Under the pieces are notes generated by a model, which saw only the letters and a list, made by a program, of their open reading frames with translations, was not told the DNA's origin and did no database searches. Source: Microvelia longipes (Eukaryota; Arthropoda; Insecta; Hemiptera; Veliidae). Taken from it: a DNA stretch of 64,000 nt. Position 1 is the first letter of the stretch. Each line of letters begins with the position of its first letter. The position numbers were made by a program, and so were the translations under genes. This document shows, piece after piece, positions 24,246 through 37,689 of the stretch. Location of the stretch: assembly GCA_018340805.1 (NCBI GenBank), contig JACMZG010001908.1:36478797-36542796 (forward strand), in the 5' to 3' direction.

Positions 24246-24964
24246 ATATTTCTAATATTACTTTAAAAAAGTTATTACTACTTATCTTGCTTCTAACTCC
24301 TTTGCTCGTCAATAAACTTCACAATAAAAACCTTTATTTAAATAATTACATTATAAAAGGCAACACTCTTATCTTAAGTAATAATAATAAGTACAGCTTA
24401 ATAACCTTTTTTTAAGTAATAAACCCTAAAAGTAAGATGTGCCTTTTTCATTTATAGTTTAAATTAGTTCACTTTTTCTATAGATAATTAATTACTTAAA
24501 ACAATATCAGAGAGAAAAGTTTTACTTCAATATTTTTAAATAAACAACAGAACTTTCAAACATTGTTTTATTGAAAAATTTGAATATTATTTTTTTGAAA
24601 TATTTAGGTTTAAAGTATTAAGTAAAGGCAGCTCAAGCAAACTCATTCTTTACAAGTTTTAAAAAGATATTAATATTACTATTACTTGCTATTTATTTAT
24701 TTTGAAATTAAGATATTAAAACCAATTCTAGTGATGAGGTTTGCAAGCCGTGCGGATTTTTCAAAGAATATTTGCATATTTATCCTATAGATTATACAGA
24801 CATTCCACGGGGTAGCATTATTTGCACTCATTTGAGTATCAGTCTATGCTAATTTTTAGCTCTAAATTAAAAAAAGTCAAGAAATTAAATAAATTTGAAA
24901 CTACTGCGAAGGCAATAAAGTATGTACAGAAAACTTAAGCAAGCGATTGATAAGCAAGAAAAAC
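24246..24964. other. AT-rich non-coding stretch
   Basis: Nothing recognisable was found. Confidence 0.4.
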
Positions 24965-25341
24965 AAGCAGACCTTATTTTGAAGTTATTAACTTATATAC
25001 TGTAAATAGGACGCGATCAAAATTAGCACCGGTACCAAGATTGGGTCTTAGGAAACCCTGGCATTTAGTGTTTGAGTAGTCGAATTAACTCCTAACCGGC
25101 TTTATTCGATTCAGCGCCCCAAAATACATGGCAAAGGACACCCAACTATAAATTTATGTTTCCGACCGTATTTTAAGTTTTTCTGTAATTTACCACAGTT
25201 ATTTGACTTTTTTGTCCCATTGAGTGATCGTACCGACTTTGCACCAGTTTCATTCGATTAAGAAACATTTAAAACGACACCCTACTCGACGTTCCTTTAT
25301 TATGACCGTTTATAGGTTTCCGGGAACTAATACTGATAATG

Positions 25342-25342
<1 letters not shown>
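24965..25342 (+). mobile_element. Family EF dispersed repeat, copy 2
   Basis: It shares with the other EF copies ACTTATATACTGTAAATAGG, TTTATTCGATTCAGCGCCCC, CATTGAGTGATCGTACCGAC, TTTCATTCGATTAAG and ACGACACCCTACTCGA. The last three recur within the copy about 150 bp apart. It ends directly at a (TA)n array. Confidence 0.65.

Positions 25343-25409
<67 letters not shown>
25343..25409. repeat. (TA)n microsatellite
   Basis: Pure TA array of about 66 bases at the right edge of EF copy 2. Confidence 0.95.
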
Positions 25410-26491
<1,082 letters not shown>

Positions 26492-27145
26492 TATGGATAT
26501 GTAAAATAACATCCGTGCAATATATTTCGTTTAAATTTGAAACCCTAGTATATTAGAATGAAAACTAGCCTAACCAAAGTCAATCTGATTAATACTTTAT
26601 TACAAAAAAACTTAATTTTCATATTCAAGAGTCACTGTCAGGGACAACGTTAATTAAAATAATTAAATAACTAACTGTTATCATTATTTAATTTAAAACT
26701 TAATAAACTTAAATCAATATTTTTTTCTGATAAGGGTAATAAACATTCTATTAATTAGTCCAATTAAAACTTTGATTTTCTAATAGTTGAAATTAAGTTA
26801 CAGCTGTTCAAGGTTGGATACCTTAAATACTTGGGGATTTTATCTAATTAACAATTATTTTTGTTTATTTAATTTACATATTTTCTAACAATATCTGATT
26901 TTAATCAATAATTATCATCGTGAAATACAAGGCACACTCTCATAATTGATTATTAAAGTTCTGCTTTCTCCAACTAACGAGTAAAATAAATAATGTCTCT
27001 TAAAAGCACAAAATAAATAATAGAACTATTCTTGTGCATCTTGTAATCATGCTTTGATACAACAATACAACAGTTCTTTTTAAGAATAATGACATAAAAC
27101 CTAAGTTTTTATAATTATATCAAACTTATTATTAATTGGAAAAAA
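26492..27145. other. AT-rich non-coding stretch
   Basis: Nothing recognisable was found. Confidence 0.4.
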
Positions 27146-27470
27146 TCAGGTACGGTACCCCGTACCCGATTTTTATGCTACGCTCATCCTCCCTACTTCG
27201 GACTCACTTCGCTCGTCCTCAAAATATACAAGTTGTTAAATTTATACCACAACACATCTTCGGACTCACTCCGCAAGTCCTCAGATTCATTGGTTTCATC
27301 CCAGCTGTTACCCATCCAGGCACTGACCACGGTCGATGCAGTTTTACTTTTATAATCCAACAATAATCATGAATATACTTATCGTATTAAAACGAATATT
27401 ACTTGTACCTAATTATAACGTTAAGGCATACACGTGTACCAACTTTCAACTCAATTAGATCATTTTTATA

Positions 27471-28093
27471 AAGACTGCAGTCCTTTATAAATAATATTAA
27501 TTTATTTAATAACCTTCACATATAATAATCTTCACAACGTTTCATTGAGCGAAGCTCAACATCTTCAGGTAAAATTAAATTAAACTAAAATTGTAATGTA
27601 ATTTTTTTTTTTTATAAACGAAATATAAAATTTAAATTAATTTAGAAAATGAAAGAAAATGTCAGTAAACCAAAATATTAAGGAGGCAGGGACAAAGTAT
27701 TAAGATAACGGTGATTTGGAGGCACTGTATTTTTTGGGGGTCTTTATAAATTTAAAATATTTGAATAAATGGTATTTAAATTGTTAGTATCCCGTTTTTT
27801 ATTCATGGTGTTGGGGTCAGTTTTGATGTAAAGACTTTCCAAAATGCGTCGTTTGTTCAAATGTTTTTCAGAATGTAGTCCGAAAAAAAAACAAAAAAAA
27901 TCAAAATAAAAAAAATGTAAATATAATTTTCTAAATTAATTTAAATTTTATACTTCGTTTATAAATTTTTTTTACATTACAATTTTAGTTTCATTTGATT
28001 TCACCTGTAGATGTGGAGCTTCGCTCAATGAAACGTTGTTATTATATGTGAAGGTTATTAAATAAATTAATATTTATAAAGGACTGCAGTCTT
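27471..28093 (-). mobile_element. 5'-truncated Penelope-like element with inverted terminal repeats
   Basis: The 623-bp element starts AAGACTGCAGTCCTTTATAA and ends with its inverted copy. About 170 bp at each side are inverted copies of one another, each with a GAGCTTCGCTCAATGAAACG block that resembles the conserved block of PLE terminal repeats. Between them, on the minus strand, is the C-terminus of the endonuclease domain. Inverted flanking repeats around a 5'-truncated copy are typical of PLE insertions. No clear target duplication was seen. Confidence 0.75.
27744..27885 (-). pseudogene. C-terminus of a Penelope-like GIY-YIG endonuclease domain
   Basis: The minus-strand frame ends at a TAA (27744-27746). 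It encodes about 46 residues containing SEKHLNKRRILESLYIK and, near the end, NNLNTIYSNIL. This is the pattern of the PLE C-terminus: a Glu-containing helix after the GIY-YIG core, then a short tail. The frame enters directly from a poly-A/T stretch, so the RT and the GIY-YIG core are gone. It differs in sequence from the remnant at 39373, so a second PLE family is likely. Confidence 0.7.
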
Positions 28094-28335
28094 CAAGAAA
28101 TTTAAATTTTTCCGTGCTTTATGATTTTTCGAAATTAACGCAGTCATTATTACGGTTAAATGACGTAATAAAAAAATATGAAACACACACTCACACACAC
28201 ACATACAGACAGACAACTTTGTGAAAACTACTCAGAAGGCCTTGAGAACACCTGAAAGGGAAAATTTAAGGGTTTCGGATTTTTGTCAACAAAATACTTT
28301 TACTATATACCAACAGTATAAAGGAGGAAAAGTAA

Positions 28336-29515
28336 AAATATAAAATTATATTTCATTTCATCTTCATCAAAATACAAATATTTTGATGAAGACAGAAGAT
28401 ATTTTAAGTTGATAACTATTAAGACACCAGACAAGGCTTTGACCATTTTGGCTTGGATAGGACAATAGTTTTGAATCTCTCATGACGAATCGTTAAATTT
28501 AGCACGTCTAATTAAAATGTCACTAAAAAATATCAATACACACTATTCATAAAACACAATTAACACTACTCGTTTTGTGATAATTTATTTTGTATAAAGA
28601 ACTTCTCTCAATGCCTTTATAATAACACATTAAAAACTGGAGTATGGCAGGTTACTGTCCTATTCTATTGTTATAATGGCTTTAATTCAAATCAAATTGA
28701 ATTCAGAAAATGTGAAAATAATTCATAAAATTCTATGTAAATATTGCATCAAATATGAGATTATTATTACAAGGGTATTCTCTGTTGAGTTTATTTATTT
28801 AAAATGCGCAGTAATGCCTCTACATTTTATATCATTATATTTAATACTTCTGTTATTTCATATTGAATTTTGCTAACGATTAAGCTAAATAACAGATAAA
28901 TATTATTTAAATGATGAGATAAAGCAATTATTAAAAGAAATTGTTTCAACTTGATAAGAGAAAATTGAACCAACGTTAATTTTATGCAGTTCTTTCTTAT
29001 TTTCGAAACTAATTATAGACATATAATATTGAAATAAAATTATTACAATTTTGTGAATTAACTGAAGTCGCGGAAATTATAGAAACATTATATGTGTTTA
29101 TTGGGTAAATACAGTAACAGTGCAGTTTGATGCCTCATACTTCCTGGCTATATCTCTAATCAAGTTATTAAATAGCAAACTTAGTTTGTAAAAATCAATG
29201 TCATAAATTAAATTTGACATTTCAACACTACAGCACCTGGTAACCCCTGTTTATATAATGACTTTTTAGTCAAGTCACACTTTAAATTATAGTCAAAAAT
29301 ATTTTAGTGTTTACACTTTAATCAATTTCCTTGAGTAAAGTCATCATAATTATTAAATATTTTAATATGGTCTTACCTTTGAAATAACAGGAAGTAACTA
29401 ATTAATAAAATTAATTAAAATTCTTTGATAATTTAATGATATAATTTATTCGCTTTGGTAACCCAATTAATTTTTTAAAACATTTTTCAGGGCTTGTGCA
29501 AACGATATTCATACT
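28336..29515. other. AT-rich non-coding stretch
   Basis: Nothing recognisable was found. Confidence 0.4.
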
Positions 29516-29985
29516 TTTTCTCATTTATACCGTCAGTATATAAGAAAATTATTGAGTTTGCACAAGAAATGAAAACCGGAGTGTCCCTGAAGTTATTAGT
29601 TTCAGGTGTTTTAACACGTCATAAGTGGTTCTTACAAAGTTTTCTTTCTGTATATGCGTGTGTGTGCGTATGTGTGTGTCTGTTATCATCGTAGCTCCCA
29701 GTGTATTTATGCCGCAGAGATTTGAAACTTCGCACAAAAATCACAGCTCTATCGGTGTAGAAGTGCTATTCAGGAAATATTGTTATATGTTTTTTCGGGG
29801 TTCTTAACCCGCAATAATGACTCAAAAATAATAAAATTGGAAGAATTGGCACGCATGTAGCTATGTACATAACACACACATTCAGACAGACTACTATGTA
29901 AAAACTTTGTAACTTTGTAAAAACCACTTAGGTCTTAACAACACTTAAAATTAATAATTTAGGTGAAATCCCTTGAATTCTTAGC
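29516..29985 (+). mobile_element. Family A dispersed repeat, copy 9 (5' part) with an inverted fragment
   Basis: Positions 29516-29830 are the 5' third of the family on the + strand (CTCATTTATACCGTCAGTAT, GTGTGTGTCTGTTATCATCG, TTAACCCGCAATAATGAC). They are followed at about 29865-29985 by a short minus-strand piece of the same 5' region (ACACACACATTCAGACAGAC, AAAACCACTTAGG). The 5S-like part is absent. Confidence 0.7.
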
Positions 29986-30098
29986 GAATTTCCTTTGGAA
30001 ATTTGCCTAATGGGACAGGCGTCATGGCGGAATTTGAACCTCGGACCAGGACACAAATCCGTTTTAGAGGTCCCTAATGACGAAAAAATACGTTTCGC
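29985..30098 (-). repeat. tRNA-like SINE fragment, copy 1
   Basis: The minus strand reads GTCCTGGTCCGAGGTTCAAA then TTCCGCCATGACGCC. GGTTCAAATTCC (30029-30040) is a good pol III B-box match. The same unit occurs in opposite orientation at 52610-52735, sharing AGGGACCT, GGTCCG, CCGCCATGACGCC and AGGAAATTCGCT-like words. No A box is evident. Confidence 0.5.
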
Positions 30099-30103
30099 GA
30101 GAC

Positions 30104-30127
30104 TTTATATATATATATATATACATA
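30104..30127. repeat. Short (TA)n tract
   Basis: Twenty-odd bases of TA at the edge of the tRNA-like fragment. Confidence 0.85.
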
Positions 30128-30224
30128 TGTATTTCAAGACACTTTCTTGTAAACACACTTTCTTGTAATTCGGTGTTCTTGTAATTACAATTTCTTGTTC
30201 TTGTAATTAAGGGTTAATATTTTT

Positions 30225-30685
30225 GCCGCGAAAAAGGTCGATAGTTAAGTTTTTTGAGACGTTGAATCGAATGAAACCGGTCCGAAGTCGATACGACCAC
30301 TCTAAGTGACCTAAAAGTCGAAATAACCATTGTAAATGACCAAAAACCAAAATTTAGGTCGATAAAAAATAAATTTCGAGTAGGGTGTCGTTTTCTATGT
30401 AATTTTGGGCGCTGAATCGAATGAAACCAGTCCGAAGTCGATACGACCACTTTAAGTTACCAAATAGGCTAAAAACCCACAAAAGTTATAGAAAACCAAA
30501 ATTACGGTCGTTGAAAATTAAATTTCAAGTAGGGTGTCGTTTTCGATGTTTATTGGGCCTCTGAGTTGAATGCCAGTGGTCCGGAGTTATAATACGACCA
30601 CTCAAACTCAGGGTACCTGGGTTCACATCCTGGAAGGGTCGATAATGTTTTTGTTACTTAATATAAGTTTACAACTAGAAAATAA
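30225..30685 (-). mobile_element. Family EF dispersed repeat, copy 4 (inverted), with 150-bp internal repeats
   Basis: The block GAATCGAATGAAACCGGTCC...GTCGATACGACCACT begins near 30264 and 30414 and, in degraded form, near 30564, so it is a ~150-bp tandem subrepeat of nearly three units. Each unit ends with GAGTAGGGTGTCGTTTTC. At 30626-30640, GGGTTCACATCCTGG resembles a tRNA T arm. The element continues into the left arm of the foldback at 30686. Confidence 0.7.
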
Positions 30686-31204
30686 TTCCGGCGCGGTGGT
30701 CCGCTGTCGGGTGAATTTCATTTAGAATGCGTGTTTCCGTGCTAAACAACCCATTTCTTGCTTATGCAAGAACCATGCCCATTGCGTGGTTCCGGTTCAT
30801 GCTTTAGAACCTAAGCAGTTACTCAATTGTCAAGCACTGCTCGTAACTCATTTTGTCTGTATTTTCCAAAGGAAATGCGCTAAACCTTTAAAGATAACTG
30901 ACTAAGCTTAAAGATAAGTAACTAAGCTTTAAACTAGTGCAAATAATAGTGCGTACTTCTAATTTTAAAGGCATAGTTTTGTACAACCAACTGGATAATT
31001 ATACGCATTTCCTTTGGGAAATACAGACAAAATGAGTTACGAGCAGTGCTTGACAATTGTGTAACTGCTTAGGTTCTAAAGCATGAACCTGAACCACGCA
31101 AAGGGCATGGTTCTTGCATAAGCAAGAAATGGGTTGTTTAGCACGGAAACACGCATTCTAAATGAAATTTGCCCGACAGCGGACCACCGCGCCGGAATTA
31201 TTTA
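30686..31204. mobile_element. Foldback element with ~200-bp arms
   Basis: The left arm (30686-30886) and right arm (31004-31204) are near-perfect inverted copies, from AAATAATTCCGGCGCGGTGG to its complement, with a loop of about 117 bases. The arms carry the GCGCGGTGGTCCGCTGTCGG word that also appears degraded at 15050, 35260 and 45090, so each arm starts within the same element as EF. No coding capacity is seen. Confidence 0.8.
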
Positions 31205-31345
31205 TTTAGTAGTTGTAAACTTATATAATGTAAAAAGCACAGAAACACGCATCCAAAGGAAATTCGCCCGACATGTGGACCACCACGCCAGATTTTTTTG
31301 CAAACACAATACCTTTTCAATGTACCTACGGCATAAATGAGAAAT
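31205..31345 (-). mobile_element. Fragments of EF and family A
   Basis: After a second partial word (ACACGCATCCAAAGGAAATT, CGCCCGACATGTGGACCACC) comes the 5' end of a family A copy on the minus strand (TTTTTTGCAAACACAATACC ... CTACGGCATAAATGAG, 31288-31345). Confidence 0.55.
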
Positions 31346-33894
31346 ATTAAAATAATTTTAAAATGTATGGGTTAATTTCAATGCTTAATTGAATAATAAC
31401 GATATAGTTCATTAATGTATTCTTCAAAAGTAAAAATTTGACTTATTTTACAGAATTTGAATTCTTCCCCTCACTACTCAGCTCTAATTGCCCTAAAAAT
31501 CGCGATTTTTAGAGCAATCTCTGACTTAATAATTTTACTAGTAGGTGTCGCATTGTAAAACATTAAAAATACACTACAAGTCTTATAAATGAATTTTAGC
31601 TAAGGAAATTCACTTATAAACAAAGGTCAGTTTCTCGTAACGGAACTAGACCATACTAAAAAAAAATTGGCAGACTGTACACGACCGTATATATGGTCAT
31701 GAGGGTTAGGGATTAAAAAGGATTACGTATAGGAACTCAGCTATGCTCGCACTAATATGTATGGTTAACAAAAAAAAGAATTTACATTTAATTATCAGTA
31801 TTACTTCCGGTTTTATTTTTTGACTAATACATTTGAAAATTCGCTTATATCATGGCAGTATGCCATTTATATAAACTATTAATATGAAAAACTGATATAG
31901 GAAAACCACTATGCTATATAGCGAAGCGGCCCCCTGTGCTAACGCCGTAGGCCTATTTTAACTTCTTGATCGGTCTTTAAGTATAGTTATTTTACTTGGC
32001 AAAAGCTTAATAATCTCAGGAAACAAAAACATTTCGAGAAAAAACGTAGAAAGTTCATTGCTAGGAAAAGTTTCAAGGTAAATAGCATCCAAATTTCAAT
32101 TTAATTATTGAATCTTTCTCTAATAACACGATTTCATAAGATAGCGTTTCCCAGAATTAGTTTACAAAAAAATATATAGCAATAAATAGCAAATACACTT
32201 TACAGTATAGCTTTAAAATCCGCTATAGTAAAGAGAATAAGGAAGTTCGCTTAAATAAAATCATACGTAACTAGATAAATTAATTATTCATAAATAAACA
32301 TCAAACTTACATATTTTTGTAAATTTTAATAGATTCTTTCTATAGATATACTATACAAATAATTATTACAAATAAAATATGATACGATTAATTAATAGCT
32401 CAATAAAAAGAGGGAGAGACACAATCGTGCGTAACTTTATGATAAAAACTTTAATAATTATTCTGTAAATTTTTATAGACTATAAAATAGTCAAACCTTA
32501 CTTTTCATAAATATAATGATAATAAAAGTGTTTGTTCAATATGGTTTAAATTTTTACAAAATCTAGTTAAGTTTCTGTGAAGATACGGATTTTTATTGTG
32601 TTTAGTTTATAAATTTTAATAATAATTTTAATTTTCATAAAGTATACTGAAAAATTTGTTTATTTATAAAAGAAAAAAATTCACTAATTTAAAATTTGTA
32701 ATAAAGTTTTTTTTTTTCGTGCGAATGTTTTAATTCAGGTAATCAAAAAGTTTATTAATTTATTAACACCTGATCACACAATTTTAAATTTTAAAGAATC
32801 GAATTGGAGTTTTAGGGAATTTTAATAATGAAAATGAGTATACATACTCCTTGTCATGCGAGGCTTTTCCAGCGATAGTGAGTTTTGCCATTTTATGAGT
32901 GTAAATTAAAATTGCATAAAATATGTTTACAAAATATTTAGTCACATTAAATATCTACAATTCACACATCTCTAAAATTGAAACAATTCGTTTTCGTGCC
33001 CAGGTTGGTTTTAACTCCGGTTCATTATAAAAATTTACTAATTTAGATAAACCTCAGCAAAACTTAACCGATAAAGTATCAAATTCTGTAAAGCTGTTTG
33101 GCCAATAGCGAATTTACAAGAAAAGTGCAAATAAAGCAATTCATTCTTCCATGTACGGATTTCAGATACGTTACAACGTTACTGTTACAAATGTTTTTCA
33201 TCTTTTGGTTTCCATTAGGGCCAAAACGTGGACTTTTCGGAATATAGCTATAATTTTTTTTCTTATAGCAATACTTCCTCAGTTCTTATAGGTGATTAGG
33301 AAGCAACGGAGGAATAATAAGTAAGTGAATGTAAAAATCAAAAATGACTCAGCTTATTTTAGCAGATTTTAAAATAAACATTTAACTAATCCTTCCAGAA
33401 ACAAGAGTATCGAGAAAATATTCTTAATATTCAATCACCTTAATCGCTTAAATCTTACGATGTATCGCTATTAAAAAAATAATAAATGATCCCTGACACT
33501 ACAAATAAGGGTTACAAAGACTTCTGATGTTACAAAAAAGAAGAAAATTTCATGCTGCAAAGAAAATAGTTTAAAAAAACATACCTAAGACAGTTAAAAC
33601 TTATAAGCTTTATAGAATAGGCATTTAATATATCTGTTTTTGGATATCTAAGCAAAAATCAAAGAATAACACTATCACCCTATAAAAGTTTAGCAAAATG
33701 AGTCAAAGGAACCTTTAAATAAGCCAATACACGGGTCCCTAAACATGTTTTAATGCAAAACATCAAATCATTACCGATATAAGCTAAATGCTTTAGTAAC
33801 TCATTATTTTATGCTGCGAAACGGTCGTCACAAAATAAAATAATCAAGAACTCATAAAAACAAAACAATAAAAAGATTATTTTGCATCAATGAA
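31346..33894. other. AT-rich stretch with a fragment of repeat family B
   Basis: About 31790-31960 matches parts of 45225-45615 and, inverted, 55400-55775 (ACTAATACATTTGAAAATTC, GGCAGTATGCCA, GCGAAGCGGCCCCCTGTGC). The rest holds no recognised gene or repeat. Confidence 0.45.
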
Positions 33895-34190
33895 TTTTCG
33901 AAATCCTAGCTAGCCCATAATTGCTTGTTAATGACGTCATAAAACATCAATTTCCGAATATCACAACTAGACTAAAACATTGATTTATACAAAGTTTTTA
34001 ACTCTTAAGCATAAATACACTGGAAGCTTCGATGAAAACAGACACACACACCACTTTAGTTACGTGAAAACCACTCATAAGGTCTTAAAAACAATTGAAA
34101 ATGATAATTTATGTAAAATCTCAGTTTCGAATATTAGTACAAACCCAACACTTTTTCTTTATACCTACAGTATTAATGAGGAAAAGTAAA
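33895..34190 (-). mobile_element. Family A dispersed repeat, copy 11 (5' part)
   Basis: Minus strand: TTTATGACGTCATTAAC with the CRE-like palindrome, TAAGCATAAATACACTGG on +, a short ACACACACAC run, and the 5' end TACTTTTCCTCATTAATACT. The 5S-like part is missing. Confidence 0.7.
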
Positions 34191-35204
34191 AAACATTATC
34201 AAGAGTTCACAAATAAGCTTATTTCATGATCTCACATCGACTTCTTCGATGCGAACATAGACACAAGCCTGATACATTGAGTACAAAAAATTATCATGTT
34301 ACCCAATATTTTGTTACGATAAGATTACTGCTAGTATGTTCCTAAATGTTTATTAAACTCAATACATTTAAAAATGAAATACACGTAAGATTACCCTATC
34401 TTGTCCATTTGTTTAAAAATTAAAATGCTTTTATATATTTTTACATACATCCATGCAGAAACGTTTTTACACCATTTTACCATTACCATTAGACCATTTC
34501 GCAAAAAAAGAATGAGAGAGATAAAAAAGTAAAAACGAAAAAAAAATTATTGTAGATAGGAATCCTAAACTAAGGGAATAAAATGTGGAATTTTTCTGTT
34601 TTCCTGCTCGCTAAAAATTCTTTTTGAACAACAGTTTTACTGAGTTGCTTAATGAATTTTCACATTCTACAGCAGTTTTGTTTAAATAAAAACGTTTTAG
34701 TAAAAGCACTATTTTTCAACACACTATAAATCATTTTAGAAGTTTAAAACTATTTTTAACACAATACCACAAATAGGTTTATTGAGTTCTTAATATAGGA
34801 AAAACTGTTAATAACTACAGTAACATAAGTAACTTTTTTTTAACTGTACAACAAAATTATATAATTAAGTTAGAGGTTAATACATCTTTAAAGTTAATAT
34901 ATTCACCTTTACACTAAGCATTAGTTTGTAGTTGGTATCACTGATTTGATTAATAAATCCTACCATAACATTTAGTTTAGATTGTTTCTGTTGATTTTAA
35001 CCTAACAAAACAGAACAAGGGGCATCTATTTGTTGTTGTATTGGTTTCTGGGGAAACCTAGACATGTTTATTATAGGTTTTGATAGTTTTACACTTAAAA
35101 TAGTATGATCTTTTAATTACAATAAGTTGCAAAATCCAGAATTACACATCCTTACATATTCAGTTTATAAAACAACAAAAAGGAAACACGAAACAACAAT
35201 TTTG
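34191..35204. other. AT-rich non-coding stretch
   Basis: Nothing recognisable was found. Confidence 0.4.
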
Positions 35205-35640
35205 TTGAAGTCTTGATAGACACAGAATTTACCTTTAATGAACACTTGAAAAAGACTTGTCCACCGCACCAGAATTATTTTGTAGTTATAAACTTATATT
35301 TTAAGAAAACGATAAAAATGTATCGTCCCTACCAGAATACGAAGCCATGTATCCTGGCTTATTCCGGACCATTCTCATTCAACATCAAAACCGACTCCCT
35401 ACTTGAAATGTGTTGTTAACCGGCCGTATTTTAGGCAAACTGATATTGAACACCGTTTTTTCAACTTTTTTGTCATTTAGAGTGGTCGTTTCGAATTCGG
35501 GCCACATTTTATTCGATTCAGCACCCAACAATACAAATAAAACGACACCCCACTCGAAATTTATTTGTTATCGACCATAATTTTGGTTTCCGGTAATTTA
35601 CCATGGTTTTATAGACTTTTTAAAAAACAAATTTACACAA
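35205..35640 (+). mobile_element. Family EF dispersed repeat, copy 3
   Basis: It shares CACCAGAATTATTTTGTAGT, TTTAGAGTGGTCG, ATTCGATTCAGCACCC, ACGACACCCCACTCGAAAT and TTTTGGTTTCCGGTAATTTA with the other copies. The subrepeat is present about 1.5 times. Confidence 0.65.
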
Positions 35641-36037
35641 AACATCTGGATTGTCAATAGTGTCAACATACCTAATTATATTTAATTAGAGGGAGTCTAT
35701 GACATTTATTTTTAAGACATACGTTGATTCCGGGATAATAATTATCATACATAACTTATCATACATGTTTACAATAAGCTATTTATAAAAAATATTTATT
35801 CTAAACTTGTTATTATCAACAATACATGATTGTCCAGTAAACCTCTAAAGTGAACAGCTGTTAGCTTTATTTCTAGATAGTGAAACAATTTAAATATAAG
35901 TACATATAATGAATTATTTTGTAGTTTATTATAGTTAAAATATGAACTTGGGAAGTATTATAAATAAGGTAGTATTATTATGGAAAGAATAAAGAAGTTT
36001 TGGTGTTAAACGATAAGTCTCAGTTTAAATACAATTT
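35641..36037. other. AT-rich non-coding stretch
   Basis: Nothing recognisable was found. Confidence 0.4.
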
Positions 36038-36059
36038 TATATATATATATATATTATAT

Positions 36060-36136
<77 letters not shown>

Positions 36137-36153
36137 ATATATATATTATATAT
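36038..36153. repeat. (TA)n microsatellite
   Basis: TA array with regular TATATTATA breaks, about 115 bases, followed 25 bases later by a short GC-rich patch (GGCAGGCGCTTTGTGTGC). Confidence 0.95.
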
Positions 36154-37129
36154 TTGTGTTTTCATTTTGTATTTGCAGGCAGGCGCTTTGTGTGCTTGCT
36201 ACGCCACGGCCTCTGACAGAACATAACATAATCTAAACTTACCTTTAAACGCCTATTTTGTGTCAAAAATAAATAAATAAAATCATTTAAACAAGTAACT
36301 AACAATTAAAGCACTACTAATTAATTAAACTATAACTAATATAAAAATTAACATATAAATAATTTATTATGCAAATACGATCTAAAGGCTTTTAATTTTT
36401 CGAGTATCTCTTTAAAAAGCATAGATTAGATAAAACTTCTTTTAAGGTTAAAAAATACGGAAAAAAGTGAAAAATTCCAAGCGTAACGTTTGACAAAAAA
36501 CGTAAATTTAATTAAATTAGTAGGATGAGGGTGAGAAAGTCTCCAAACAATATTGCTGTCACGTACATTCTCCAGAACTCGGTCCTACAATATTCTACAC
36601 CTCTAATATTTTTATTTTTTCGCCTGGATTAATTTTATTATTTAATTTCATGCCTAATTGTTTCTTTTTGAAATTTCATACACCACATAGAGTAGGAGCT
36701 GTTATTTGACTTATTACAAAATCTTATAGTTTCACATACTAGGACAGGCTTATTGGTCCAATTCGGCACAAATCTTACTATTTTAATCGTGTTTTAATTC
36801 TCTTAAAATTTATTTCATTAGTTTAATCATTTAAAACGACATTTTTTGTAATCTAAATACGTATATATAATTTGTTGAATGTAATTTTTAACATTTTCCA
36901 AAAAAAAAAATAGTTTATGAGATTGGGGTTTAGGTTTATGACTAAATAAATAAAACCATAGGACATAAAATAAAAACACTCAACGCAATACCAACACAGG
37001 AATTTCAAGATTCGTCTTGGTAAAAAACTTATCAATTGTAGCACTTGCTCAGCCATTAGAAGAAATCCAAGTGAAGTGTCCTCGTACAAACACATTTACA
37101 CAATCCATTAGAGCCCCTGAAATGCTCAG
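36154..37129. other. Mostly AT-rich stretch, no gene
   Basis: A minus-strand frame at 36853-37095 (80 codons) is not recognised. Nothing else was found. Confidence 0.35.
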
Positions 37130-37540
37130 TCTCCGGTCGGTCTGAGCAGGCCGGTTTGCGCGAACTGGCCTGCACAGTCTTGACCACAGATAACATAACC
37201 CTTACAGCAAGATTACCGGCTTCCCTCTTCTTTTACCTTTGACACTTTACTAGAGCTGATCTCCCGAAATAGCGGTGAAAAATGAAAAAAAGTGGATCCC
37301 TCCCGCTTTTTCACAAATTTCTACTTGATTTTTTGGTAACTATCACAAAGTAGCTTTTCGAGCTGGATTGGGACATCCCAAAACGGCATAAAGTACCATA
37401 ATTTCTGTCTGATTTTGCATTAATAAGAAATGTGCCACAGGAAAAATAGCACTCTACAGAGTTATGAAACTCGGAGATCAGCAGCATTTGGAAATGTACT
37501 GTATGAATTTATGTATTACAAACAGTAAGAGCATGTACTT
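37130..37540 (-). repeat. Repeat family D, copy 2
   Basis: Inverted relative to 19760-20090. On + it reads TAACCCTTACAGCAAGATTA, CTCCCGAAATAGCGGTG, TACCATAATTTCTGTCTG, AAAATAGCACTCTACAGAG and GAGATCAGCAGCATTTG, the complements of the words listed there. Confidence 0.6.
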
Positions 37541-37689
37541 ATGCCACATTGAATTTAATAAGCAAGATAAAAAGGAGTTTAAACGAAATTATTAAAAGAA
37601 AAACTTTCAATCAAACTTACACATAAAGTTAAAATTATTAAACTGTCATAAGAAATATCCAATTCCAACCGATTATAACCGATAAGCTT

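Larger units (their letters stand above)
27146..28335 (-). mobile_element. Family A dispersed repeat, copy 8, split by a Penelope-like insertion
   Basis: Minus-strand parts lie on both sides of the element at 27471-28093. On the left are the 3' end (GGTACCCCGTACCCGATTTT), the direct repeats and a 5S-like segment (27297-27354). On the right (28094-28335) are the GTGTGT stretch and the 5' end (TTATACTGTTGGTATATAG). Some middle sequence was lost at the insertion point. The repeat was therefore here before the Penelope copy arrived. Confidence 0.75.

Noticed and set aside
27540..27562. Hammerhead core in the PLE at 27471
   Set aside because: The core reads CTGAAGATG and a T separates helix II from GAAA; related in layout, but too far from the motif to call a ribozyme.
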